A stretch of 64,000 bases of DNA from Sphingobium yanoikuyae (GCF_013001025.1 NZ_CP053021.1:2063501-2127500), one strand, 5' to 3'. Positions 26,731 to 36,722 are shown, numbered from the stretch's first letter. Notes: generated from the letters alone by a model not told the origin. Made by a program: numbers and translations.

Positions 26731-28655
26731 GCCATTGCCCTCCGCGCCCGCCATTTCATCAGCCAGCCGCGCCGCTCTCGTCCGACCAGCGCCAGCAGGC
26801 CGCCCAGCGCGATCATGATGCCGCCCAGCCAGATCAGCGTCACGAACGGCTTCCACCAGATCCGCATCTGCCAGCGGCCGGCATCGGCTTCCTGCCCCAG
26901 CACGACATAGAGCTGGCCATTCCACCGGGTCAGCAGCGCCGCTTCCGTCGTGGTCGTCGGCGGCGAGGCGAAGAAGCGCGATTGCGGATGGATCACGACC
27001 GCGCGGCCGCTGCGCTCCGCAATGACGTCCGCCTGCAACGCCGTCCAATTGTCGCCGGCAAGCGGCAGGATGCGCTGGAAGCGCAGCGTCCAGCCGGCCG
27101 TCTCGATGCTGTCGCCCGGCCGGACTGCCACCAGCTTCTCAACCGTGAACGCCGAATCGCAGGCCATGCCCGCCAGGCTGACGGCACAGCCCAGATGGGC
27201 GATCACCATGCCATAGGTAAAGAGCGGCGTGCGGCGCAGATTGCGCTTCCAGAGCGGCGCGAGCGATCCTACGCCCACGGCCAGCGCCACCACCAGCCCG
27301 CAATAGGGCAACAGCCCGATCCGGCCCCAGGCGAGCGCGCCGACCAGCACCACGGTCGCCAGTGCGACCGCCGCCGGAACAAGCATGCGCCCGGCCACGG
27401 CGCGCGCCTGATCCCGGCGCCAGCGGGTAAGCGGCCCTGCCGCCATGACGATCAGCAGGATGAGCGCAATCGGCCCGGCAATGCGATCGAAATAGGGCGC
27501 GCCGACCGACACCTTGTGCCCGAATGCTTCGGTCATCAGCGGGTAAAGCGTGCCGATCAGCACCAGCCCGAGGATCACCGAAAGCAACAGGTTGTTGACC
27601 ACCAGGAAGGTTTCGCGGCTGACCAGTTCGAACGGCGCGCCCTCGCGCACCGTGCCGATCCGCCAGCCGAACAGAGCCAAGGCGCCGCCAATATAGAGCG
27701 CCAGCAAGGCCAGGATGAAGCTACCCCGCTCCGGATCGACAGCGAAGGCATGGACGCTGGTCAATATGCCCGACCGGACCAGGAAGGTGCCGACCATCGA
27801 CATGGAGAAGGCAACGACGGCCAGCATCACCGTCCATGCGCGCAGCGCGTCGCGGGTCGCCAGCACGGTCACGCTGTGCAGCAGCGCGGTCGCCGCCAAC
27901 CAGGGCATAAGCGACGCATTTTCGACCGGATCCCAGAACCACCAGCCGCCCCAGCCCAGCTCATAATAGGCCCAATAGCTGCCCGCGGTGATGCCAAGCG
28001 TCAGCATGACCCAGGCGGCCAGCACCCAGGGGCGCATGGCGCGGGCGAAGGCGGCGTCCACCTGCCGCGTCAGCAAGGCCCCGACCGCGAAGGAGAAGGC
28101 GACCGACAGACCGACATAGCCAAGATAGAGCGTCGGCGGATGGAAGGCGAGGCCGGGATCCTGCAGCAGCGGGTTGAGCCCCTGCCCGTCCGCCGGTGCC
28201 GGGGAAATGCGGGCGAAGGGATTGGAGGAGAAGAGCAGGAAGGCATAGAAACCGAGGCTGATCGCCGCCTGCGCCCCCAGCGTCGCCATATGCGCGTCGC
28301 GCTTCAACGCGCGCTCGAACAGGGCCACTGCGGCTCCAGCGACGCCCATTACCGTGACCCAGAGCAGCATCGACCCTTCATGATTGCCCCAGGTTCCGGC
28401 GAACTTGTAGAGCCAGGGCTTGGCCGAATGGCTGTTGGTCGCCACCAGCAGCACCGACATGTCGGACCGCAGGAACAGGCTGATCAGCGCGACAAAGGCG
28501 GCTGCCGTCAGCACGCCTTGCAAAACAGCGACAGGTCGGACGGCGCCCAGCACCTCGCCCTTGCCGCCCGCCAGCCCCATGCCGACCAGAAACAGCTGGA
28601 GCAGCGCGAGGACCGCGGCAAACCACAGGGCGGCAAGACCGGCTTCGGCGATCAT
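26727..28655 (-). CDS. ccmF: Heme lyase subunit CcmF
   Basis: Core of the cytochrome c heme lyase, receiving heme from CcmE. The 642-residue polytopic protein contains the tryptophan-rich WWD signature GWGGWWFWDPVEN at about 234-246 and conserved periplasmic histidines (FHPPTLYLGY, LLHSVT). ATG 28655 overlaps the ccmE stop by 4 bases. A 674-codon open frame on the opposite strand is a composition artefact. Confidence 0.96.
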   Translation of the reverse strand: MIAEAGLAALWFAAVLALLQLFLVGMGLAGGKGEVLGAVRPVAVLQGVLTAAAFVALISLFLRSDMSVLLVATNSHSAKPWLYKFAGTWGNHEGSMLLWVTVMGVAGAAVALFERALKRDAHMATLGAQAAISLGFYAFLLFSSNPFARISPAPADGQGLNPLLQDPGLAFHPPTLYLGYVGLSVAFSFAVGALLTRQVDAAFARAMRPWVLAAWVMLTLGITAGSYWAYYELGWGGWWFWDPVENASLMPWLAATALLHSVTVLATRDALRAWTVMLAVVAFSMSMVGTFLVRSGILTSVHAFAVDPERGSFILALLALYIGGALALFGWRIGTVREGAPFELVSRETFLVVNNLLLSVILGLVLIGTLYPLMTEAFGHKVSVGAPYFDRIAGPIALILLIVMAAGPLTRWRRDQARAVAGRMLVPAAVALATVVLVGALAWGRIGLLPYCGLVVALAVGVGSLAPLWKRNLRRTPLFTYGMVIAHLGCAVSLAGMACDSAFTVEKLVAVRPGDSIETAGWTLRFQRILPLAGDNWTALQADVIAERSGRAVVIHPQSRFFASPPTTTTEAALLTRWNGQLYVVLGQEADAGRWQMRIWWKPFVTLIWLGGIMIALGGLLALVGRERRGWLMKWRARRAMA

Positions 28656-29098
28656 GGCGCGGCCTTCATCTCATGCGTGGTTTCATTATAGGTCATGCCG
28701 TCCAGTTCGCGCGGCATGTAGCGCTCGTCATGCTTGGCCAGCAAATTGGTGGCGACGAACCGCCCCTGCCGGTCGAAAGCGCCTTCCGCCACGACACCGC
28801 TGCCTTCCTTGAACAGGTCGGGCGCGATGCCGCTGAAGGTCGCCGGCACAGTCGCCTTGCCGTCGGTCACGTCGAAATTGATCGTCACCCCATCGGCCGC
28901 GCGCTTGAGGCTACCCTTCACCACCATGCCACCAAGACGGATCGCCTTGCCGGGCTCCACACCCTTGGTCTTCACATCGTTTGGCGCGTAGAAATAGGCC
29001 GCTTCGTCCTTCAGCGCCGATACGGCGAGCAGCCCGGCGCCGATGATCGCCACCAGCGCTGCGAGCGCCAGGATCAGCCGTTGATGCTTGGCCTTCAT
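28652..29098 (-). CDS. ccmE: Heme chaperone CcmE
   Basis: Periplasmic membrane-anchored protein that binds heme covalently and hands it to CcmF. The 148-residue protein has an N-terminal membrane helix (about 8-28), an OB-fold, and the heme-binding LLAKHDERY with His123 and Tyr127, equivalent to E. coli His130 and Tyr134. The start overlaps the ccmD stop. Confidence 0.96.
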   Translation of the reverse strand: MKAKHQRLILALAALVAIIGAGLLAVSALKDEAAYFYAPNDVKTKGVEPGKAIRLGGMVVKGSLKRAADGVTINFDVTDGKATVPATFSGIAPDLFKEGSGVVAEGAFDRQGRFVATNLLAKHDERYMPRELDGMTYNETTHEMKAAP

Positions 29099-29226
29099 GT
29101 CCGGTCAGACAGTCGTTCGGCCTGACGTTCCGCCGCCCGCATCGCGCGCCAGCTGGCGATGGTGACGATCGCCGTACCCACCGCCGTCACGGCATAGGCG
29201 GCGATCACGAAAGCCCATTGGTTCAT
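29095..29226 (-). CDS. ccmD: CcmD, small heme-exporter membrane protein
   Basis: A 43-residue frame (MNQWAFVIAAYAVTAVG...) with one membrane helix and a basic C-terminal tail, as expected for CcmD, which helps release holo-CcmE from the CcmABC complex. Its stop overlaps the ccmE start (ATGA), and its ATG lies 2 bases after the ccmC stop, the canonical ccmC-ccmD-ccmE order. It is too short for a 60-residue ORF cutoff and would be missed by size filters. Confidence 0.93.
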   Translation of the reverse strand: MNQWAFVIAAYAVTAVGTAIVTIASWRAMRAAERQAERLSDRT

Positions 29227-29228
29227 CT

Positions 29229-29951
29229 CTACCCTCTCGTCAGGCGCTGCATTCGCGCCTCGACCTTATTTTGTGCCAAGATTGCCCGCATCCGCATCAG
29301 TACGATCGCGGCGAACAACAAGGTGAAACCGAATAATGTCAGGCCGAGCGGCCAGAGCATCGATCCGTCGATGCTCGATCCGCGCATCGTGATGCTCGGC
29401 CCCTGGTGCAGGCTGTTCCACCAGACCACCGACCGATTGATGATCGGGATGTTGATCGCGCCGACCAGGCCGAAGATCGCGGTCACCGGGCTGACCCCGC
29501 CCTGTCCCTGCCGCGCCGACGCGTTGGCCAGGGCGATATAGCCCAGATAGAGAAAGAGCAGGACCAGCATGGACGTCATGCGCCCGTCCCATTCCCACCA
29601 GGTGCCCCAGGTCGGCCGCCCCCAGATCGAACCGGTCATCAGGCAGATGGCGGTGAACAACGCGCCCGGCGCCGCGATCGCGCGGCCGGCTACGGAAGCC
29701 AGCGGATGGCGCCAGACCAGTTGCATCAGCCCGGACACGGCGATGCCGGTCCAGCCCGCCATGCCGAGCCACGCGGCCGGCACATGTATATAGAGTATGC
29801 GCACCGTATCGCCCTGCAGATAATCCGCCGGCGTCAGGAACAGACCCGAAGCGCAGCCGGCCAGCAGCAGCACGAGGCCGGGCCAAAACAGCCAGCCCGT
29901 CATCGGACGGGCGATCTTCAGGAAGCGGGCGGGATTGGCAAAACGGTGCAT
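29229..29951 (-). CDS. ccmC: Heme exporter protein CcmC
   Basis: Membrane heme-handling protein that loads heme onto CcmE. The 240-residue protein has six predicted helices and the WWD signature GTWWEWDGRMTS in the middle, with flanking periplasmic histidines (YIHVPAAW, SLHQGPSI). ATG 29951 matches the family start; the upstream 32 codons are not supported. It is the first gene of the ccm run; ccmA and ccmB are not here. It diverges from purF across 184 bases. Confidence 0.94.
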   Translation of the reverse strand: MHRFANPARFLKIARPMTGWLFWPGLVLLLAGCASGLFLTPADYLQGDTVRILYIHVPAAWLGMAGWTGIAVSGLMQLVWRHPLASVAGRAIAAPGALFTAICLMTGSIWGRPTWGTWWEWDGRMTSMLVLLFLYLGYIALANASARQGQGGVSPVTAIFGLVGAINIPIINRSVVWWNSLHQGPSITMRGSSIDGSMLWPLGLTLFGFTLLFAAIVLMRMRAILAQNKVEARMQRLTRG

Positions 29952-30135
29952 GAGTACAGGTTTCTTAGCGACACCCGAACGCCAACGCCAGTGGCCGTTT
30001 AGCCCATGGAAAAGCCTGCAAAACGCAGCGTTGCCACGATTGGCCACGCTTTTTTGTTACAGGCAGGCGACAAATCGACCGGGAAGGACTATATGCGCGC
30101 GAAAGGTCGCCCCAGAGGGGTGGTCAGGAACGGCA

Positions 30136-31614
30136 ATGGACCCGCTCACACCCATGATTACGACGAATCCTTTCGACGACGACAAGTTGCGCGAAGAATG
30201 CGGCATTTTTGGCGTATCCGGCGCAGAAACCGCGTCCGCGATGGTAGCGCTCGGCCTTCACGCCCTGCAGCATCGCGGCCAGGAAGCGGCAGGCATCACC
30301 AGCTGGGACGGGCATGATTTCCATACCCATCGCGCCATGGGCCATGTCGCCGGCAATTTCGACCGCGACGAGGTGATTCGGGGCCTTCCCGGCGACACGG
30401 CCTGCGGCCATGTCCGTTACTCGACCACCGGCGAAACCTCGCTGCGCAACGTCCAGCCGCTCTATGCCGAACTCAATTCCGGCGGTTTCGCGGTGGCCCA
30501 TAACGGCAATATCTCCAACGCGATGAAGGTCCGGCGCGAACTGATCCGCCGCGGCTCCATCTTCCAGTCGACCTCGGACACCGAAGTCATCATCCATCTG
30601 GTCGCGACGTCCAATTATCGCACCCTGCTCGACAAGTTCATCGATGCGCTGAAGCAGATCGAAGGCGCCTATTCGCTAATCGTGATGACCCCCGAGGGCA
30701 TGATCGCCTGCCGCGATCCGCTCGGCATCCGCCCGCTGGTGATGGGCAAGCTGGGCGATTCGACCATCTTCGCTTCGGAAACCGTCGCACTCGACGTGGT
30801 CGGCGCCGACTATGTCCGCTCGATCGATCCGGGCGAACTCGTCATCGTCACCAAGGATGGCGAAATGCGCTCGATCCGCCCGTTCGGCGAAGTGCATCCG
30901 CGTCCCTGCATCTTCGAACATGTCTATTTCAGCCGCCCCGATTCGATCATCGACAATTCCAGCGTCTATTCGGTCCGCAAGGCGATCGGCGCGCAGCTGG
31001 CGATCGAAAATCCGGTCGAGGCCGACTATGTCATCCCGGTGCCCGACAGCGGTGTGCCGGCCGCCATCGGCTATGCGCAGGAATCGGGCATCCCGTTCGA
31101 ACTGGGCATCATCCGGTCGCACTATATCGGCCGCACCTTCATCCAGCCGGGCGACAAGGTCCGCCACCTGGGCGTCAAGCTGAAGCATAATGCCAACCGC
31201 GCCCTCATCCAGGGCAAGCGCATCGTGCTGATCGACGACTCGATCGTGCGCGGCACCACCTCGCTGAAGATCGTGCAGATGATGCGCGAAGCGGGCGCGG
31301 CCGAAGTGCATATGCGCATCGCCTCGCCGCCGACCAAGCATAGCTGCTTCTATGGCGTCGATACGCCCGAGCGCACGAAGCTGCTGGCGCACAAGCTGGA
31401 CATTGGCGGCATGCAGGACTTCATCCATGCCGACAGCCTGGCCTTCATCTCGATCGACGGCCTGTACAAGGCGCTGGGCGAGGCGAAGCGCGCCGACATC
31501 CGTCCGCAATATTGCGACGCCTGCTTCACCGGCGACTATCCGACCAAGCTCACCGACCAGGATGAAGCCGTGGTCGAAAACCAGTTCGAGCTGCTGGCAG
31601 AACGGGTCTCCTGA
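30136..31614 (+). CDS. purF: Amidophosphoribosyltransferase
   Basis: First committed step of purine synthesis: PRPP plus glutamine to phosphoribosylamine. The 492-residue protein has a short propeptide; Cys22 in EECGIFG becomes the N-terminal nucleophile after processing, followed by the Ntn glutaminase domain ([21 protein letters not shown]). The PRPP-binding loop is [13 protein letters not shown]. Late cysteines ([10 protein letters not shown]) resemble the Fe-S-binding forms. ATG 30136 has AGGA 6 bases upstream. A strong terminator follows. Confidence 0.96.
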   Translation: MDPLTPMITTNPFDDDKLREECGIFGVSGAETASAMVALGLHALQHRGQEAAGITSWDGHDFHTHRAMGHVAGNFDRDEVIRGLPGDTACGHVRYSTTGETSLRNVQPLYAELNSGGFAVAHNGNISNAMKVRRELIRRGSIFQSTSDTEVIIHLVATSNYRTLLDKFIDALKQIEGAYSLIVMTPEGMIACRDPLGIRPLVMGKLGDSTIFASETVALDVVGADYVRSIDPGELVIVTKDGEMRSIRPFGEVHPRPCIFEHVYFSRPDSIIDNSSVYSVRKAIGAQLAIENPVEADYVIPVPDSGVPAAIGYAQESGIPFELGIIRSHYIGRTFIQPGDKVRHLGVKLKHNANRALIQGKRIVLIDDSIVRGTTSLKIVQMMREAGAAEVHMRIASPPTKHSCFYGVDTPERTKLLAHKLDIGGMQDFIHADSLAFISIDGLYKALGEAKRADIRPQYCDACFTGDYPTKLTDQDEAVVENQFELLAERVS

Positions 31615-31634
31615 TCCACGGGCAAGGCCCGACC

Positions 31635-31667
31635 GGGCGGGGTCGCATGACCCCGCCCTTCCCTTTT
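31635..31667 (+). terminator. Intrinsic terminator of purF
   Basis: GGGCGGGGTC (31635-31644) and GACCCCGCCC (31649-31658) form a perfect 10-bp stem with a GCAT loop, followed by TTCCCTTTT. Confidence 0.88.
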
Positions 31668-31710
31668 CCCACGACGACACCCGGCATCGGTCGGGGCGAA
31701 CGGAGAGCCG

Positions 31711-32427
31711 ATGTCTGATACCTTGCCGCTGTTCGGAAAACTTGCGCTCGTCACCGGCGCCAGCCGGGGCATCGGCGCTGCGACTGCGGAAGCGCTGGCC
31801 GCAGCCGGCGCCCATGTGATCCTGACCGCGCGCACCAGCGGCGGACTGGAAGAGGTGGAAGATCGCATTCATCAGGCCGGCGGCAGCGCCACCATCGCGC
31901 CGCTCGATCTGATCGACGGCGAAAGCATCGGCCGCCTGGCCCAGGCCATTTCTGGCCGTTGGAAGGCACTCGACATACTCGTCCTCAACGCGGCGACGCT
32001 CGGGTCGCTGGCATCGGTTCCCGCAATCGATGCCAAGGAATTGGCCCGGCTGCTGATGCTCAACATTGCCGCCCCCCAGGCGCTGATCGCCGCTTTCGAT
32101 CCGATGCTGCGGGCGAGCGCCGACGCGCGGGTAATTGCCCTGACATCCTCGGTCGGCGCCACCCCGCGCGCCTATTGGGGCGCCTATGGCGCGTCCAAGG
32201 CCGCACTCGAAACGCTGGTCGGCGCCTATGGCGAGGAGATGAAGAACATCTCCGCCATCCGCACCCATATCGTCGATCCCGGCGCCACCCGCACCGCGAT
32301 GCGCGCCCGCGCCTTCCCCGGCGAAGACCCCGCAACGCTCAAGGGACCGGAAACGGTCGCCAAGGCAATCCATGATCTGGTGCTGAGCGATGCCCCGAAC
32401 GGCCATCGCCTGCGCGTCGAGGGTTAA
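31711..32427 (+). CDS. Short-chain dehydrogenase/reductase
   Basis: NAD(P)-dependent oxidoreductase of 238 residues with unknown substrate. The cofactor motif TGASRGIG is near residue 16, LNAAT matches the NNAG position, and the catalytic Ser (LTSSVG), Tyr and Lys (YGASK) are present. ARTSG after the second strand suggests NADP(H) preference. GGAGAG is just upstream of the ATG. The stop overlaps the cfa stop on the other strand within TTAA. Confidence 0.9.
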   Translation: MSDTLPLFGKLALVTGASRGIGAATAEALAAAGAHVILTARTSGGLEEVEDRIHQAGGSATIAPLDLIDGESIGRLAQAISGRWKALDILVLNAATLGSLASVPAIDAKELARLLMLNIAAPQALIAAFDPMLRASADARVIALTSSVGATPRAYWGAYGASKAALETLVGAYGEEMKNISAIRTHIVDPGATRTAMRARAFPGEDPATLKGPETVAKAIHDLVLSDAPNGHRLRVEG

Positions 32428-33692
32428 GCGGCCGGTTTCACCAGCGTGACCTGGGCGACATCAATGGTGCCGCCCCGGAAACCGCCTTCGCAATACATCA
32501 GATAATAGCGCCACAAGCCGACGAAATGCTGGTCGAAACTGGCCGGCAATCGCCCTTCGTCGATCGCCCGGTCGAACCGTTCGCGCCAGCGGCGGAGCGT
32601 TTCGGCATAATGGCCGCCGAAATGGCGCACGTCGCGCCATTCCAGCCCGCGCTCCTGCGCCAAGGCCCGAAAGCGACTTTCGGATATCAGCATGCCGCCG
32701 GGGAAGATGTAGGTCTGGATGAAGTCGGCGCCGCGCGCATAATGATCGAAGATCGCATCATCGATCAAAATATATTGGATCGCGGCGCGGCCGCCGGGCT
32801 TCAGCAGACGCGCGACCGCATCCAGATAGTCGGGCCAATAATGCTGGCCGACCGCCTCCACCATTTCCACGCTGGCGATGGCCTCATATTGCCCCTGCGC
32901 ATCGCGATAGTCGGTCAGGTGGATCTGCGCGCCCGATCCCAGTCGATCGCGCGCATAATCAGCCTGCTCGACCGACAGGGTCAGCCCGTCATATTGGATG
33001 GCGCAGCGTTCCATCGCCTGTTCGGCGAGGCCGCCCCAGCCGCATCCGATTTCCAGCAGCGCCTGCCCGTCACGCAGGTCCAGCCGATCCAGCAGGGCGT
33101 CCACCTTGCGCTGCTGCGCCCGTTCCAGGCTTTCGATTCGATCCTCAGGGTTGAGGAACAAGGCACTGGAATAATGCATGTTCTTGTCCAGCCATAGGCT
33201 GTAGAAATCATTGCCCAGATCATAATGGAAAGCGATGTTCCGGCGCGAGCCGTTACGGTTGTTGCGCCGCGCCCAGTGCAACAATCGTCCTGCCCAACGC
33301 GCCGGTCCATGAGGCCGGGCAACGCGCCCCAACGATACCGCATTGGCCATGAACAGTGCGAACAGCGGCACCGGATCGGCACTGCGCCACTCGCCCGCCG
33401 CCCAGGCGCGATACCATCCCGCCGAACCACCCATCGCCAGCCGCACCAAGGCGCGCCAGTCGACCAGGTCCACGACACAGTCGAATCCCGGCGCCCGTCC
33501 CCCCAGCAGCCGGCGCGTGCCGTCCGGCAAAGTCGCATCCAGCGAACCCTGCTCCAGTCCCTGGTCGATGCGATCGAGCATGCGATGAAAAAGCGGCGCG
33601 AACAGGCGCGCCCGCCATCCCGGCGTCCGCTCTGCCGGCGGTCGCCGGATCGACAATGCGGCCTTGCCGCGACGGGGGTCGACTGCATTCAT
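32424..33692 (-). CDS. cfa: Cyclopropane-fatty-acyl-phospholipid synthase
   Basis: Adds a methylene from SAM to unsaturated acyl chains of membrane phospholipids. The 422-residue protein has FHYDLGNDFY, the SAM motif EIGCGWGG, SVEMVEAVG and the late ISESRF and FGGHYAETLRRW segments that mark this family. It lies 37 bases downstream of the photolyase gene on the same strand, so the two are probably co-transcribed. Its stop overlaps the convergent SDR stop. Confidence 0.93.
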   Translation of the reverse strand: MNAVDPRRGKAALSIRRPPAERTPGWRARLFAPLFHRMLDRIDQGLEQGSLDATLPDGTRRLLGGRAPGFDCVVDLVDWRALVRLAMGGSAGWYRAWAAGEWRSADPVPLFALFMANAVSLGRVARPHGPARWAGRLLHWARRNNRNGSRRNIAFHYDLGNDFYSLWLDKNMHYSSALFLNPEDRIESLERAQQRKVDALLDRLDLRDGQALLEIGCGWGGLAEQAMERCAIQYDGLTLSVEQADYARDRLGSGAQIHLTDYRDAQGQYEAIASVEMVEAVGQHYWPDYLDAVARLLKPGGRAAIQYILIDDAIFDHYARGADFIQTYIFPGGMLISESRFRALAQERGLEWRDVRHFGGHYAETLRRWRERFDRAIDEGRLPASFDQHFVGLWRYYLMYCEGGFRGGTIDVAQVTLVKPAA

Positions 33693-33729
33693 CGGGCCTC
33701 TTTCTGCCCCATGCCGCGCGTCGCCGCAA

Positions 33730-35106
33730 TCACCCCTTCATCTGGCGATAGGCCGCCAGTGCGCGCTCGCGACCCTCGCGATGGCCGATCCGCTTTTCGG
33801 GATAGGATGATGGTCTAACCCCATGAAAATCCGGATCATGGATGACGCGATCGTCCAGATCGGCCAATTCCGGCACCCATTGGCGGATATAGTCGGCAGC
33901 ATCGAACTTGTCCGACTGGGTCAGCGGCGCCATGATCCGGGTGAAGAGATTGGCATCGACGCCGCTGCCCGCCACCCACTGCCAATTGACGCTGTTATTG
34001 GCATAATCCGCATCGACCAGCGTGTCCCAGAACCAGCGCGCGCCATGGCGCCAGTCGATCAGCAGATGCTTGATGAGGAAACTGGCCGCGATCATCCGCA
34101 CCCGATTGTGCATCCAGCCCGTCTGCCAGAGCTGGCGCATGCCGGCATCGACGATGGGATAGCCGGTCCGGCCCCGTTTCCATGCGGTCCAGTCGCCTCG
34201 CGCCTCGCGCAGATCGCGCCAGTGCATGGCATCGAAGGCCGGCTGGGCATTTTCCGATCCATAGGTCGGCAGGGCCCAGACCTGATTATGCGCATATTCG
34301 CGCCAGATCAGTTCCTTCAGATAGACGGTCGCGTCCCCCGGCGCCTGCGCCACCCGATGCCAGACCTTGGCCGGCGAAATCTCCCCGAAATGGAGATGCG
34401 GGGACAGGCGGGACGTTCCTTCCTGCGACGGCAAATCGCGCGCGACCGCATAGTCGCCAACCTCCCCCAGAAAACTGTCGAGATAGCGCTTTGCCCCCTC
34501 TTCGCCCGGCGACCAGTCGGCAGGGAAGCCGCTCGCCCAGTCCGGATCGCGCGGCAACAAGTTCCAGTCTTCCAGCCTGTCGCTGACCGGCCAGTGCGAT
34601 GGCGCCTCGATCTGCTGCGGCGCGGGCTGTGGTGGCGCGGGCGGCATGTGCAGCATCACCGCACGGGAAAAGGGCGTGTAGATGCGATAGGGCTTCCCGC
34701 CGCCCGTCCGCACCGCCTCCACCGGCAATAGCAGTCCGCCGTCATGAAGCCGCAGATCGATCTGCCTTGCCACCGCCTTCTCGGCGTTGCGCCACCAGGG
34801 CTCATGATGGCGGATCGCATGAACGACGTGCGCGCCGCTTTCCTGAGCCACCTGCGCCAGCACATCGGCGCAGCGTCCGCGCCGCAGGATCAATCGCGAT
34901 CCCTTGCCCCTCAGTCGCTCGTCCAGGCTGGCAAGGCTGTGATGCAACCACCAGCGAGATGCGCCACCCATCGCCCATTGGCGCGGGCTTTCATCATCAA
35001 GGATATAGAGCGGAATGACCGGGCCGGCCTGCGCGGCGGCAGCGAGCGCCGCCTGATCCGAGAGGCGCAGATCCTGACGGAACCAGATGATGATGGGGGA
35101 TGGCAT
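33730..35106 (-). CDS. phrB: Deoxyribodipyrimidine photolyase, class I
   Basis: Light-driven repair of cyclobutane pyrimidine dimers. The 458-residue protein starts WFRQDLRLSDQ and has an N-terminal antenna-binding Rossmann domain, then the helical FAD domain with EGTSRLSPHLHFGEISP, GYPIVDAGMRQLWQTGWMHNR and WQWVAGSG. ATG 35106 gives the normal start. The neighbouring cfa gene on the same transcript suggests a membrane and DNA photo-oxidative stress unit, as known in Rhodobacter sigma-E regulons (inference). Confidence 0.93.
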   Translation of the reverse strand: MPSPIIIWFRQDLRLSDQAALAAAAQAGPVIPLYILDDESPRQWAMGGASRWWLHHSLASLDERLRGKGSRLILRRGRCADVLAQVAQESGAHVVHAIRHHEPWWRNAEKAVARQIDLRLHDGGLLLPVEAVRTGGGKPYRIYTPFSRAVMLHMPPAPPQPAPQQIEAPSHWPVSDRLEDWNLLPRDPDWASGFPADWSPGEEGAKRYLDSFLGEVGDYAVARDLPSQEGTSRLSPHLHFGEISPAKVWHRVAQAPGDATVYLKELIWREYAHNQVWALPTYGSENAQPAFDAMHWRDLREARGDWTAWKRGRTGYPIVDAGMRQLWQTGWMHNRVRMIAASFLIKHLLIDWRHGARWFWDTLVDADYANNSVNWQWVAGSGVDANLFTRIMAPLTQSDKFDAADYIRQWVPELADLDDRVIHDPDFHGVRPSSYPEKRIGHREGRERALAAYRQMKG

Positions 35107-35295
35107 GATCGCCCAATGCCTGCCTAGCCCCCCGGTTCCAAATGAATTTTCCGCGCCCTTCCGGGAGATGCCCGGCAAATCCGATGAATGTCGATTCGGC
35201 CAATGGACGCGCGCATCGCCGCCGCCTATTCTGGAACCCAATACACTAGCCATGGGTCGTCAACCGGCCATGGCTGCAGCGATGCAGGGGAAGAC

Positions 35296-35781
35296 ATGGC
35301 GTCGATGCCAGATAATGCAGAACTGAATTACCGGCCGTGCGTCGGGATCATGCTGGTCAACATGGCGGGCAAGGTCTTCGTGGGTCAGCGCCTCGATAAT
35401 GTCGTGGAAGCCTGGCAGATGCCGCAGGGCGGGATCGACGACGGCGAAGACGCCAAGACGGCAGCGCTGCGCGAACTGGGCGAAGAGACCGGGATCACGC
35501 CGGAGCATGTCGAAATCATCGCCAAGAGCCGCGACGAGCATTTCTACGACCTGCCGCCCGAACTGATCGGCAAGCTGTGGGGCGGCAAATATCGCGGCCA
35601 GCGCCAGATCTGGTTCCTCGCCCGCTTCCTGGGCAAGGACAGCCATATCGACATCCAGACCAAGCATCCCGAATTCCGGGAGTGGAAATGGGCCGCGCCC
35701 GAAACGCTGCCGGAGCTGATCGTGCCGTTCAAGCGCAAGCTTTACCGCGACATATTGCAGGAATTCCACGACTTGATCTGA
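35296..35781 (+). CDS. rppH: RNA pyrophosphohydrolase (Nudix)
   Basis: Converts 5'-triphosphate RNA ends to monophosphate and so starts mRNA decay. The 161-residue protein opens with YRPCVGIM and WQMPQGG, and has a perfect Nudix box GGIDDGEDAKTAALRELGEE with TGI after it. ATG 35296 has GGGGAAG upstream; the frame continues further up without similarity. The 189-base gap to the divergent photolyase shows no other gene. Confidence 0.94.
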   Translation: MASMPDNAELNYRPCVGIMLVNMAGKVFVGQRLDNVVEAWQMPQGGIDDGEDAKTAALRELGEETGITPEHVEIIAKSRDEHFYDLPPELIGKLWGGKYRGQRQIWFLARFLGKDSHIDIQTKHPEFREWKWAAPETLPELIVPFKRKLYRDILQEFHDLI

Positions 35782-35822
35782 TGGGGGCTTAAAATCCCCG
35801 GTCGGTTCGCTATGACAGCGGC

Positions 35823-36722
35823 ATGCGTCACTGTCTGGCTATCCTGCCCTTCCTCTTTGCCACCCAGGCCTGGGCCAACGCGCCTGCGCTGCTGCCGCCA
35901 TCCGTCCGCGAAATGCTGGAGGCGGCGATTGCCAATGGCAATGAGACGGAAATCGCGACCGTCGCCAAGATCGCCAAGCAGACCAATCCGCAATCGGCCG
36001 ACCAGATCCAGCAGATGGTCAACAGTTGGAAGGAACGGACCAAGGCGACCCATGACACGGTGATTCGCGAGGCGCGCTTCACCGAATTATGGACCGGCAA
36101 GCTGGAGGCCGGCGGCTTCCGCTCGACCGGTTCGACCAGTGAAATCGGCATCAGCGCCGCCGCGCAGGTCAAGCGCGAAGGGCTGGAATGGAGCCATAAG
36201 CTGAGCGCCACGGTGGATTATCGCCGCGCCAATGGCGTCACCTCGCGCGAACGCTACACCGCCAGCTATGAACCGCGCTATCAGTTCGACCCGCGCGGTT
36301 TCGCTTATGGCCTGACCCAGTTCGAACGCGATCCCTCGATCGGCTATGACGAGCGCTACACCGCCTCGGCCGGTATCGGTTACAAGGTGATCGTCAGCAA
36401 GCCGATCGACCTGTCGCTAGACTTGGGCCCGTCCGTCCGTCATGCCAAATATGTGATCGGGCCGCGCGAAACCAAGCTGGGCGCGCGTGCATCTATGGAC
36501 CTGGCCTGGCGTCTGGCGCCCAATGTCACCTTCAAGCAGACCGCTGCAGGTTACGCAGAAACTGACGTATTTTCAGTCAATTCTCTGACACAGTTGCAAA
36601 CCAAGGTGAGCACCCGCCTGTCCGCTGGCCTGTCCTATACGGTGCAGTATGAGTCGGAGACCCTGCTGTCCGCGCGCGACTTCGACACGCTCAGCCGCCT
36701 GACCCTCAGCTACGATTTCTGA
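35823..36722 (+). CDS. DUF481-like outer-membrane beta-barrel protein
   Basis: A 299-residue protein with a signal peptide (about 1-19, ending QAWANA), a helical segment (about 25-85), and then alternating amphipathic strands ending in the C-terminal Phe (LTLSYDF) required for outer-membrane insertion. The pattern fits the DUF481 family of salt-induced outer-membrane proteins. Function is unknown. Confidence 0.8.
   Translation: MRHCLAILPFLFATQAWANAPALLPPSVREMLEAAIANGNETEIATVAKIAKQTNPQSADQIQQMVNSWKERTKATHDTVIREARFTELWTGKLEAGGFRSTGSTSEIGISAAAQVKREGLEWSHKLSATVDYRRANGVTSRERYTASYEPRYQFDPRGFAYGLTQFERDPSIGYDERYTASAGIGYKVIVSKPIDLSLDLGPSVRHAKYVIGPRETKLGARASMDLAWRLAPNVTFKQTAAGYAETDVFSVNSLTQLQTKVSTRLSAGLSYTVQYESETLLSARDFDTLSRLTLSYDF

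Noticed and set aside
26667..28691. 674-codon open frame on the plus strand opposite ccmF
   Set aside because: The ccmF frame has clear WWD motifs and overlaps its neighbours by ATGA. The opposite frame is rich in Arg, Gln, His and Gly without motifs, a usual artefact of GC-rich coding DNA.
30676..32406. 576-codon minus-strand frame opposite purF and the SDR gene
   Set aside because: It spans two well-supported genes and a perfect terminator and shows no recognisable domain.
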